Below are positions 7,714-13,373 of a stretch of 13,373 nt of DNA, piece by piece. Position numbers and translations under genes: made by a program. Source of the DNA: Candidatus Omnitrophota bacterium. Lineage in GTDB: Bacteria; Omnitrophota; Gorgyraeia; JABMRG01; JAFGKX01. Every line of letters begins with the position of its first letter. Position 1 is the first letter of the stretch. Under the pieces are notes generated by a model. It saw nothing but the letters and a program-made list of their open reading frames with translations, made no database searches and had not been told where the DNA came from. The stretch is from positions 1-13,373 of the forward strand of contig JAFGKX010000023.1 in assembly GCA_016928375.1 (NCBI GenBank), written 5' to 3'.

Positions 7714-7760
7714 CTCCGAACCATTCGCTTACGCTTCAGGTTCGGAGTCCCATATGGGAC
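7714..7760. repeat. Two adjacent palindromes in the riboswitch linker
   Basis: CTCCGAACC (7714-7722) pairs with GGTTCGGAG (7739-7747) around a 16-nt loop. It abuts the 14-bp perfect palindrome GTCCCATATGGGAC (7747-7760). Removing 7715-7746 rejoins GGGAC and GCAAAGCC, giving the near-invariant linker of c-di-GMP-I riboswitches. Confidence 0.75.
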
Positions 7761-7828
7761 GCCCTACCCTTTCGGGCAGTTTGCCATTATCGAGAATATA
7801 TCTAAAGAACTACACTGCCTCTACTTAA

Positions 7829-7857
7829 AGTATGCTTAACAAACTAAAAAAAGTCAA
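7829..7857 (-). promoter_or_regulatory. Promoter driving the c-di-GMP riboswitch transcript
   Basis: TTGACT (7857-7852), a 17-nt spacer and CATACT (7834-7829). Transcription would start near 7822, about 35 nt before GGCAAA. It lies just downstream of the guaB3-like stop codon. Confidence 0.6.
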
Positions 7858-7879
7858 TATGTACAAAGGTAATTTATTA

Positions 7880-9040
7880 CTATTTACCCATGCCTATGTT
7901 TTGCGCTCTCTGGAACACTTTGCCTTCCGTTTGTATCGACGGCGCAATGATAATCTCGCATGCCTGCATCTCTTTGATATTGGCTGCTCCTACATTACCC
8001 ATTGAAGTCATTAAAGCCCCCATAAGGTTTTGAGTACCGTCATCTGTCCTGGCAGGGCCGAATAATATCTCTTTCAATGTGCCCGTTGTGCCTACGTGTA
8101 TCCTTGTGCCGCGTGGAAGATTCGAATGAGGCGTTGCCATACCCCAGTGATATCCTCTTCCGGGGGCTTCCTGCGATCTTGCAAACGCGGAACCTACCAT
8201 AACAGCGTCAGCGCCGCATGCGAATGCCTTGCAGATATCGCCGCCTCTGTTCATGCCGCCGTCTGTTATTATAGGTACGTATCTTTTGCTTTTCTTAAAA
8301 TAATAATCACGCGCTGCGGCGCAATCAACAGTAGCAGTTACCTGCCCGACGCCGATACCTAAAACACCTCTTGTAGTGCAGGCTGCTCCTGGGCCTATAC
8401 CTACCAAAAGCGCGCTTATGCCCGTAGCCATAAGATCTAAAGATGTTTTATAGCTGCAGGTGTTTCCGACGATGATTGGCATTTTTGTACTTTTGCAGAA
8501 TTTTTTAAAATCAAGCACTTTGTATTCTGTTGACAAATGCTTTACCGTTGTCACAGTAGATTGAACTATGAATATATCGCACCCGGCATCTTGCGCTATT
8601 TTAGCGAATTTTTCCGCGCGCTGGGGGATTGCGCTTACCGCTACGGGAACGTTTTGGGATTTAATTTCTTTTATTCTTTTTGTGATAAGCTTTTCCTGTA
8701 TAGGCTTTGTATATAAACTCTGGACTAATTCAGTTGCTTTTTGGGGTGTGGCCTTTGCTATCTCATCCAAAACACCCTCAGGGTCTTCATACCTTGTCTG
8801 AACGCCCTCAAGGTTCAATACCGCAAAACCGCCAAGTTTTCCGAATTCTATGGCAAATTTCACATTTACCACACCATCCATTGCCGCGGCTATTATAGGT
8901 ACACGAAATTTATACTTGCCCACACACCAAGAGGCGTCGACTTCGTTCGGATTTACCGTCACGTCCCCCGGTACGAGCGCAACCTCATCAAAACCATAGC
9001 AGCGTCTTGCGGTCCTGTCTTTTCCTATGTATAAACCCAT
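7880..9040 (-). CDS. guaB3: GuaB3-type IMP dehydrogenase / GMP reductase family protein
   Basis: 386 residues, about 100 shorter than classical GuaB because the CBS pair is missing. The TIM-barrel hallmarks are present. The flexible-loop Cys is Cys221 in GPGAACTTR (216-224). The phosphate/ribose-binding loop is TDGGMNRGGDICKAFACGADAVMVGS (259-284). SAFARSQEAPGRGYHWGMATPHSNLPRGTRI follows, then a C-terminal MGALMTSMGNVGAANIKEMQ. The N-terminus (YGFDEVALVPGDVTVNPNEVD) matches the GuaB3 subgroup. The family interconverts IMP, XMP and GMP. GuaB3 members were annotated as IMPDH, but a cyanobacterial member has been reported to act as a GMP reductase, so the direction here is open. AGGAG lies 7 nt upstream of the ATG. 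The gene has its own consensus promoter. Confidence 0.88.
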   Translation of the reverse strand: MGLYIGKDRTARRCYGFDEVALVPGDVTVNPNEVDASWCVGKYKFRVPIIAAAMDGVVNVKFAIEFGKLGGFAVLNLEGVQTRYEDPEGVLDEIAKATPQKATELVQSLYTKPIQEKLITKRIKEIKSQNVPVAVSAIPQRAEKFAKIAQDAGCDIFIVQSTVTTVKHLSTEYKVLDFKKFCKSTKMPIIVGNTCSYKTSLDLMATGISALLVGIGPGAACTTRGVLGIGVGQVTATVDCAAARDYYFKKSKRYVPIITDGGMNRGGDICKAFACGADAVMVGSAFARSQEAPGRGYHWGMATPHSNLPRGTRIHVGTTGTLKEILFGPARTDDGTQNLMGALMTSMGNVGAANIKEMQACEIIIAPSIQTEGKVFQRAQNIGMGK

Positions 9041-9087
9041 TATTAACTCCTTATCTCTAACCAGGTTAAAAGATTATTTTTTATACA

Positions 9088-9115
9088 ATTATATACACAT
9101 GCGGCGTTGTGTCAA
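9088..9115 (-). promoter_or_regulatory. Consensus promoter for the guaB3-like gene
   Basis: TTGACA (9115-9110), a 16-nt spacer and TATAAT (9093-9088). The stop codon TGA of the upstream peptidase-MA gene (9114-9112) is part of this -35 hexamer. The predicted start leaves a leader of about 40 nt. Confidence 0.8.
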
Positions 9116-10422
9116 TATAAAATATTCTTCACGAAATCGTTTTCTAAATCCTTCGTGTGCACCCTGTAAATCTCATAGCTTATCTCGTCAAAACTCATGC
9201 CTGAATTTAATTTCTCAAGCAGCGCCTTAAATTTATATTTTCCGTATCTGCCTATCAGATATTCAAGAAACGCCTTCGATTCCAGATACGCCAGGCCCAT
9301 GTCATTATAATTACCGGATTCGAACATGGATGATATCTTGCTTAAATTAAAATTCGATTCTTTTTTCAGGTTATCCAGCGCGCTTTTCTCCTGAGGCAAA
9401 AGTGGCTGCGGCGGCTCCGAGAGCCTTGCAAAACCTTCATGCAGCCACAACGGTATATTTTTTGGGTATAATATATGCAGAACCGCGTGGCCGTATTCGT
9501 GGTATATGATCCTCCTTAAAAAATCTTTATCATTCGATAATATATCCCCTACTTTAATCCGGATTTTCCCGTCGTATAAACCCAGAGTCCAGTCAAGGGC
9601 ATTCGGGGATGTTTTACTGAACTGCTCCGTATTGTAAATTACAACTGTAATTTTATCTTCCGCAAAAAAGGAAAATTCGCTTTTTATGCTGCGGCGCGCA
9701 TCTTCCAGTATATCCATTATATCCCATATAAGTTCGGGGTCTTTTTCGCCTTCGAACACTATATCGAAATAAGCCCGGCTGCGGGTCTTAAAATTACGTT
9801 CGACCGCAAGTTCTCTTTTTGCCTTATCCAGTTTTTCTGAAATAGCGGCATTAGCCGGATCCAGGCTCACAGCCTCTATCCAGTATTTTACCGCATCCTC
9901 TAACTTGTTTTCCTGATAATACAAATTGCCTAAGAACGCGTATGCGGTAGCTCTTTTGGGATTATACGATATGCAGTCCTTTGCCAAATTTACAGCCTCC
10001 TGCACTCTTAAGGCCTTAAGACTCCTGCCCGCTTCATCCATGGTAACATTATACATATTGTCTTTTACTGTATTATTGGCAGGGTCAAATTTCAAAGCCT
10101 CTTTAAAATTTCCCATGGCCAGGTCATACCTGCTGTTCCCAAGAAGCGCTATTGCGTAATTATTATAATAAACACACAGTTGCTTTGCATATACAGGCTC
10201 AGCATGATTCAGATTATATGCCTTTTTCTCGTAATTAACGGCGTCCTGCCAGGATTTATTTTCTGCTGCCTGGGCAGCCATGGCATGGTACTCTGCGTCC
10301 GTCAATTGGTTCTGAGGCTGAGTGAAAGCAGAGATTGAGGAAAAAAGTATAAATATAAAAAACACAAAAGGGAGCCTTCCTTTTTTAAGGAATACTCCCT
10401 TATGTGTTTTGCTTTTTTTCAT
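9112..10422 (-). CDS. Secreted TPR protein with a peptidase MA-like (gluzincin) domain
   Basis: 436 residues. A basic N-region and hydrophobic stretch (residues 17-34, PFVFFIFILFSSISAF) form a signal peptide or uncleaved anchor, so the product is probably periplasmic or exported. Residues 40-205 hold TPR-like helix pairs (for example AYAFLGNLYYQENKLEDAVKYWIEAVSLDP, 160-189). The metalloprotease-like domain spans 215-436. HEYGH at 308-312 is a complete HExxH zinc motif, and WLHEGFA at 326-332 supplies the third ligand Glu329 in the peptidase MA-like arrangement, so it looks catalytically competent. Substrate unknown. It starts 24 nt after groEL with no terminator between and no good Shine-Dalgarno sequence upstream of the ATG, so it may ride on the groESL transcript. 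Confidence 0.85.
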   Translation of the reverse strand: MKKSKTHKGVFLKKGRLPFVFFIFILFSSISAFTQPQNQLTDAEYHAMAAQAAENKSWQDAVNYEKKAYNLNHAEPVYAKQLCVYYNNYAIALLGNSRYDLAMGNFKEALKFDPANNTVKDNMYNVTMDEAGRSLKALRVQEAVNLAKDCISYNPKRATAYAFLGNLYYQENKLEDAVKYWIEAVSLDPANAAISEKLDKAKRELAVERNFKTRSRAYFDIVFEGEKDPELIWDIMDILEDARRSIKSEFSFFAEDKITVVIYNTEQFSKTSPNALDWTLGLYDGKIRIKVGDILSNDKDFLRRIIYHEYGHAVLHILYPKNIPLWLHEGFARLSEPPQPLLPQEKSALDNLKKESNFNLSKISSMFESGNYNDMGLAYLESKAFLEYLIGRYGKYKFKALLEKLNSGMSFDEISYEIYRVHTKDLENDFVKNILY

Positions 10423-10446
10423 TCTATCTGTCGGCTATTGACCGTT

Positions 10447-12075
10447 CTAATACATTCCTCCGCCCATGCCTCCCGGGGGCATTGCAGGCGCAGGTTTATC
10501 TTTCTCGGGGATATCGGTTATTACGCATTCTGTCGTAAGCATCAAAGCCGCTATACTGGCAGCGTTTTGAAGCGCGGTCCTTGTGACTTTTTTAGGATCA
10601 ATAATGCCGGCGGCTATCATATCCACATAATCGGCATTTTGCGCGTCAAAACCAATGTTGCCTTTTTCGGTTTTTACTCTCTGCGCTACTACAGAGCCTT
10701 CTTCTCCCGCATTTTCAGCGATTTGCCTTATAGGCTCTTCCAATACTCTTCTGATTATTTCAACGCCTATTTTTTCATCGCCTTTTGCTTTTACATTATC
10801 GAGCGCGCTTATAGAACGAAGCAGCGCAACTCCGCCGCCGGGAACAATGCCTTCCTCAACAGCTGCTCTTGTTGCGTGCAGCGCGTCTTCTACTCTTGCT
10901 TTTTTCTCTTTCATCTCGGTCTCTGTTGCCGCGCCTACGTTTATAACCGCTACTCCGCCCGATAATTTAGCAAGGCGCTCCTGCAGTTTTTCTTTATCGT
11001 AATCGGAATCGCTGTCTTCTATCTGCTTTTTAATCTGGTTTATCCTGGCGTTGATCTTGCTCTGCGAACCTGCGCCCTGTATAATCGTGGTGTTGTCTTT
11101 ATCTACTGATATTCTCTTCGCGGTACCTAAATCATCCAGGGTAACATTTTCAAGCTTTATCCCCAAATCCTCGGTTATGGCTTTCCCGTCGGTAAGTACT
11201 GCGATATCCTCGAGCAGAGCCTTTCTTCTGTCGCCGTAGCCCGGGGCTTTTACTGCTGCGCATGCCAATGTGCCGCGGATTTTATTTACTACTAAAGTCG
11301 CCAATGCCTCGCCATCTATTTCTTCCGCTATAATTAAGAGCGGTTTACCTGTCCTTGCAATCTGCTCTAACAGAGGAATCATGTCTTTCATAACGGAAAT
11401 TTTCTTCTCGTGTATGAGTATGTAAGGGTCTTCCAGGGAAACTTCCATTTTCTCGGCATCGGTGACAAAATAGGGAGAAAGATAGCCCTGGTCAAACTGC
11501 ATACCTTCTACCAAATCAAGAGTTGTTTCCATTGATTTCGCCTCTTCGACAGTTATGACGCCGTCTTTTCCAACCTTATCCATTGCCTCTGCGATAAGGC
11601 TGCCTATAGTAGTGTCTCCGTTGGCAGCTATTGTGCCTACCTGGGAAATTTCTGTTTTGCCCTTTATGTCTTTTTTGATTTTATTAAGGTATTCTATTAC
11701 CGCTTCAACTGCCTTCTCGATGCCTCTTTTTAAAGCCATGGGGTTTATGCCGGCTGTTACGTTCTTAAGGCCTTCGGCATAAATCGCCTGCGCTAAAATT
11801 GTGGCTGTAGTGGTACCGTCTCCGGCTGTATCCGATGTCTTCGATGCCACTTCTTTTACAAGTTCCGCGCCTATGTTCTCATAAGCATCTTCAAGCTCTA
11901 TTTCTTTTGCAACAGTAACGCCATCTTTTGTTATGGTGGGTGAACCGAATTTTTTATCCAAAACTACGTTTCTGCCTTTTGGGCCCAAAGTAACTTTTAC
12001 CGCATGGGCTAATTTATCCAAGCCCTCTTTTATCTTTCTTCTTGCTTCATCGCTAAAAAGTAACTGCTTTGCCAT
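10447..12075 (-). CDS. groEL: Chaperonin GroEL (Cpn60)
   Basis: 542 residues, normal for the family. GroEL forms the double-ring ATP-driven folding chamber capped by GroES. Visible landmarks are VTLGPKGRNVVLDKKFGSPTITKDG (28-52), the nucleotide-binding SDTAGDGTTTATILAQ (81-96, Asp86), and ALHATRAAVEEGIVPGGGVALL near residues 395-416. The Gly/Met-rich C-terminal tail GGMGGGMY ends in Tyr rather than Met. It follows groES after 16 nt, and a purine-rich AAGGAAAGGG ribosome site overlaps the groES stop. Expression is predicted to follow the CIRCE/HrcA control of groES. Confidence 0.98.
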   Translation of the reverse strand: MAKQLLFSDEARRKIKEGLDKLAHAVKVTLGPKGRNVVLDKKFGSPTITKDGVTVAKEIELEDAYENIGAELVKEVASKTSDTAGDGTTTATILAQAIYAEGLKNVTAGINPMALKRGIEKAVEAVIEYLNKIKKDIKGKTEISQVGTIAANGDTTIGSLIAEAMDKVGKDGVITVEEAKSMETTLDLVEGMQFDQGYLSPYFVTDAEKMEVSLEDPYILIHEKKISVMKDMIPLLEQIARTGKPLLIIAEEIDGEALATLVVNKIRGTLACAAVKAPGYGDRRKALLEDIAVLTDGKAITEDLGIKLENVTLDDLGTAKRISVDKDNTTIIQGAGSQSKINARINQIKKQIEDSDSDYDKEKLQERLAKLSGGVAVINVGAATETEMKEKKARVEDALHATRAAVEEGIVPGGGVALLRSISALDNVKAKGDEKIGVEIIRRVLEEPIRQIAENAGEEGSVVAQRVKTEKGNIGFDAQNADYVDMIAAGIIDPKKVTRTALQNAASIAALMLTTECVITDIPEKDKPAPAMPPGGMGGGMY

Positions 12076-12091
12076 GTTTTTTCCCTTTCCT

Positions 12092-12382
12092 TTATTCTAT
12101 TATCGCTAGCACATCTTCTTCTTTAATAATAAGATGTTCTTCGCCGTTCAGCTTTATTTCAGTACCGGAATATTTTCCGTAAAGTACCTTATCGCCTACT
12201 TTTACTTCCAGGGGTTCTATTTTGCCGTTTTCCAGCATCTTACCTTTTCCCACCGCAACTACCTTTGCTTCCTGCGGTTTTTCCTTTGCAGTATCGGGTA
12301 AAATTATGCCGCCTTTGGTTTTTTCCTCTGCCTCCAGAGGCTTTACCAATATCCTGTCGCCTAAAGGCTTTATCTTTGCCAT
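12092..12382 (-). CDS. groES: Co-chaperonin GroES (Cpn10)
   Basis: 96 residues, standard length. It forms the heptameric lid of the GroEL chamber. The typical IKPLGDRILVKPLEAEEKTKGGIILPDTAKEKP (4-36) includes the mobile loop that contacts GroEL. GDKVLYGKYSGTEIKLNGEEHLIIKEEDVLAII closes the beta-barrel. AAGGAGGG precedes the ATG by 9 nt. It is the first gene of the CIRCE-controlled operon groES-groEL. Confidence 0.98.
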   Translation of the reverse strand: MAKIKPLGDRILVKPLEAEEKTKGGIILPDTAKEKPQEAKVVAVGKGKMLENGKIEPLEVKVGDKVLYGKYSGTEIKLNGEEHLIIKEEDVLAIIE

Positions 12383-12422
12383 ATGCTGTCTCCCTCCTTA
12401 TATTTTGAGTTTTTCACGATTG

Positions 12423-12449
12423 TTAGCACTCTTATTCGAGGAGTGCTAA
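12423..12449. promoter_or_regulatory. CIRCE operator (HrcA-binding site)
   Basis: TTAGCACTC (12423-12431), nine bases, GAGTGCTAA (12441-12449): a perfect match to the CIRCE inverted repeat. HrcA binds it and represses groESL until heat shock. It lies 40 nt upstream of the groES start and roughly 60 nt downstream of the predicted transcription start, so it would sit in the 5' untranslated leader. Confidence 0.97.
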
Positions 12450-12516
12450 TTAGTCTTTAAAAAATATCCAAAAACTACTTATTGAAAAAAATGCAGGTTT
12501 CTAACTTGGAGAATGA

Positions 12517-12544
12517 ATTTTACCAAAATTACAAATTTTGTCAA
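12517..12544 (-). promoter_or_regulatory. Sigma70-type promoter of the groESL operon
   Basis: TTGACA (12544-12539), a 16-nt spacer and TAAAAT (12522-12517), pointing at groES. It is the only strong promoter match in the spacer and gives a leader of about 125 nt that contains CIRCE. A weaker promoter closer to CIRCE cannot be excluded. Confidence 0.75.
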
Positions 12545-12562
12545 GAAAAATTTTTGATATAC

Positions 12563-12642
12563 CGTTATTGCGAGCAAACGCAGTGAGCGAAGTCCTGAGC
12601 GTAGTCAAATGGACTTCGTCGCTATCGCTCCTCGCAATGACG
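12563..12642. repeat. Large imperfect palindromic repeat between coaX and groES
   Basis: The left arm begins CGTTATTGCGAG (12563-12574) and contains GAAGTCC (12589-12595). The right arm begins GGACTTC (12611-12617) and ends CTCGCAATGACG (12631-12642). The outer 12-bp arms match with one mismatch (G-U in RNA), the inner GAAGTCC/GGACTTC match perfectly, and a 15-nt centre contains TGAGCGTAGTC. CGTCATTGCGAG-type units are familiar to me as dispersed repeats in many unrelated bacterial genomes. The right arm encodes the last six codons and stop of coaX. It may also act as a terminator barrier before the groESL promoter. Confidence 0.8.
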
Positions 12643-13368
12643 CACTAATAAAATACCTTTTAATATCAGGCCTTTATCGACTTTATCGATAAACTTGCAG
12701 TTTTTATAAAACATATCCGCTGCACCGCCTGTTGCTATTACTTTTGTTTTGCCTTTTGTATGTTTTTTTATTGCGCTTATTAAGCCGTCGCACATAGAAA
12801 ACAATCCATATGTCGCGCCGCTTAATATGCTCTCTTTGGTGTTTTTACCTATTAAATGCCCTGTTTTTTTAGGGAATTTTGCCATAGGTAAAAGCGCTGT
12901 ATTTTCATAAAGCGCGTCCAAAGAAATACCTATCCCTGGGGCTATTACCCCGCCCTCATACGCGCCGCTTTTATTTATATAATCGAATGTTATGGCAGTG
13001 CCGAAATCTATTATAATCGCGGGTGAGCCATATAATTTCTTACAGGCATAAGCAACCACCAGCCTATCCTGTCCGACCTGCTTTGGACTCCCATAAAGAT
13101 TTTTTATCGGGACTTTTATATCTTTACCTATTATCTTTGCTTTTATGCCGAATTCTTTATGCAAAATACCATATATCTGTTTCGTTTTTTTCGGCACGAC
13201 ACTGCAAATAACAGCCCCAGAAAAATTGTGACAGCCACCGATTTTCCTGCGTATAAATAGGTGGCTGTCACAATTTTTTGTGGCAGCATCAAAAACCTTA
13301 ACAAGCCCGTTCTTCTTGAATAAGCCAAACGTAATATTAGTATTTCCTATATCTATTGCTAATAACAT
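12622..13368 (-). CDS. coaX: Type III pantothenate kinase CoaX
   Basis: 248 residues, close to the usual 245-260. CoaX phosphorylates pantothenate in the first committed step of coenzyme A synthesis. ASKHA-fold motifs are present: the phosphate loop AIDIGNTNITFG (4-15), CSVVP (55-59), GQDR (99-102, Asp101 the expected catalytic base), DFGTAITFD (121-129), EGGVIAPG (138-145) and ATGGAAD (212-218). Residues 31-50 are encoded by a perfect 19-bp inverted repeat. Where other CoaX proteins carry a longer helical segment, this one has TKNCDSHLFIRRKIGGCHNF. The last residues, RHCEER, and the stop come from an intergenic-type repeat. The ATG lies at the window edge with GGAAC just visible upstream; no promoter can be judged. 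Confidence 0.93.
   Translation of the reverse strand: MLLAIDIGNTNITFGLFKKNGLVKVFDAATKNCDSHLFIRRKIGGCHNFSGAVICSVVPKKTKQIYGILHKEFGIKAKIIGKDIKVPIKNLYGSPKQVGQDRLVVAYACKKLYGSPAIIIDFGTAITFDYINKSGAYEGGVIAPGIGISLDALYENTALLPMAKFPKKTGHLIGKNTKESILSGATYGLFSMCDGLISAIKKHTKGKTKVIATGGAADMFYKNCKFIDKVDKGLILKGILLVRHCEER
13221..13278. repeat. Perfect 19-bp inverted repeat inside coaX
   Basis: AAAAATTGTGACAGCCACC (13221-13239) and its exact reverse complement (13260-13278) flank a 20-nt centre. The 58-bp unit is in frame within coaX (codons 31-50) and opens no stop. The arms are too long and too exact for chance coding sequence. The unit resembles a REP- or RPE-like palindromic element. Confidence 0.9.
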
Positions 13369-13373
13369 GTTCC

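Larger units (their letters stand above)
7635..7800 (-). ncRNA. c-di-GMP-I (GEMM-I) riboswitch aptamer with extra hairpins
   Basis: In RNA sense the conserved blocks occur in order. GGCAAA (7785-7780) comes first, then P1b CUGCCC-GAAA-GGGUAG (7779-7764) with its GAAA tetraloop. GCAAAGCCACGAGCCUAA follows (from 7714 down), and finally AUGGUAGUCGGGCUGCCGAAAG. CCUAA...AAUGG resembles the tetraloop receptor. The conserved G (in GGCAAA), A (in GCAAAGCC) and C (in GUCGGGCUGCC) that contact c-di-GMP in known structures all have counterparts. Three extra palindromes are present: GTCCCATATGGGAC (7747-7760), an 8-bp-stem hairpin (7715-7746) in the J1/2 linker, and ATCCCGCC-n3-GGCGGGAT (7668-7686) at the tip of the second arm. 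A promoter lies upstream and a terminator downstream. The cyclic GMP-AMP variant of this class cannot be excluded by eye. Confidence 0.85.

Noticed and set aside
7747..7760. 14-bp palindrome considered as a repressor operator
   Set aside because: It lies inside the riboswitch transcript beside another hairpin and well downstream of the promoter; a structural or repeat origin explains it better.
7558..7839. Plus-strand open frames over the riboswitch
   Set aside because: The region is explained on the minus strand by conserved aptamer blocks and a terminator; the translated peptides show no family features.
7841..7879. Terminator after the guaB3-like gene
   Set aside because: Only GTAAT-AA-ATTAC can pair and no T-run follows, so I do not call a terminator.
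10402..10965. 187-codon plus-strand open frame opposite groEL
   Set aside because: It is a mirror of groEL coding sequence; the Cys/Tyr/Phe-rich product is typical of an antisense shadow.

Overview
This is a bacterial chromosomal window of moderate GC content in which every convincing gene lies on the minus strand. The biological order therefore runs from high to low coordinates. The gene set is a pseudopilin, GroES/GroEL with a CIRCE element, CoaX, YebC-RuvC-RuvA, a c-di-GMP riboswitch and a large secreted multi-domain beta protein. It suggests an uncultured diderm-type bacterium. The dense, mixed families of short palindromic repeats and the overall gene style remind me of Omnitrophota-like candidate phyla, but that is a low-confidence guess. 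Nothing looks like phage, plasmid or CRISPR.

Layout, in order of transcription. (1) 13368-12622 is coaX (type III pantothenate kinase), with a perfect 19-bp inverted repeat inside its coding sequence and a second repeat that supplies its last codons and stop. (2) 12544-10447 is a sigma70-type promoter, a perfect CIRCE operator, groES and groEL. A secreted TPR/peptidase-MA-like protein (10422-9112) follows with no visible terminator. (3) 9115-7880 is a GuaB3-type IMPDH/GMP-reductase family enzyme with its own consensus promoter, whose -35 box contains the previous gene's stop codon. (4) 7857-4187 is a promoter, a c-di-GMP-I (GEMM) riboswitch containing extra palindromic hairpins, an intrinsic terminator, a small ribbon-helix-helix-like protein, and a 987-residue secreted parallel beta-helix/cadherin-like/Ig-like protein. 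(5) 4107-1 is a consensus promoter, an EF-G-like GTPase with an altered switch II histidine, then yebC, ruvC, ruvA and the start of a type IV prepilin. The last four genes are tightly packed or overlapping.

Two systems stand out. The first is a c-di-GMP-responsive surface-protein unit: riboswitch, terminator, putative regulator, then large exported protein. Its aptamer has apparently been invaded by, or grew, palindromic hairpins exactly at tolerated positions. The second is a set of short palindromic elements across the window that end up in functional sequence: inside the coaX reading frame, as the coaX 3' end, in the riboswitch, and in the spacers around the EF-G-like gene. The remaining genes are housekeeping (protein folding, Holliday junction processing, CoA synthesis, purine metabolism, translation).
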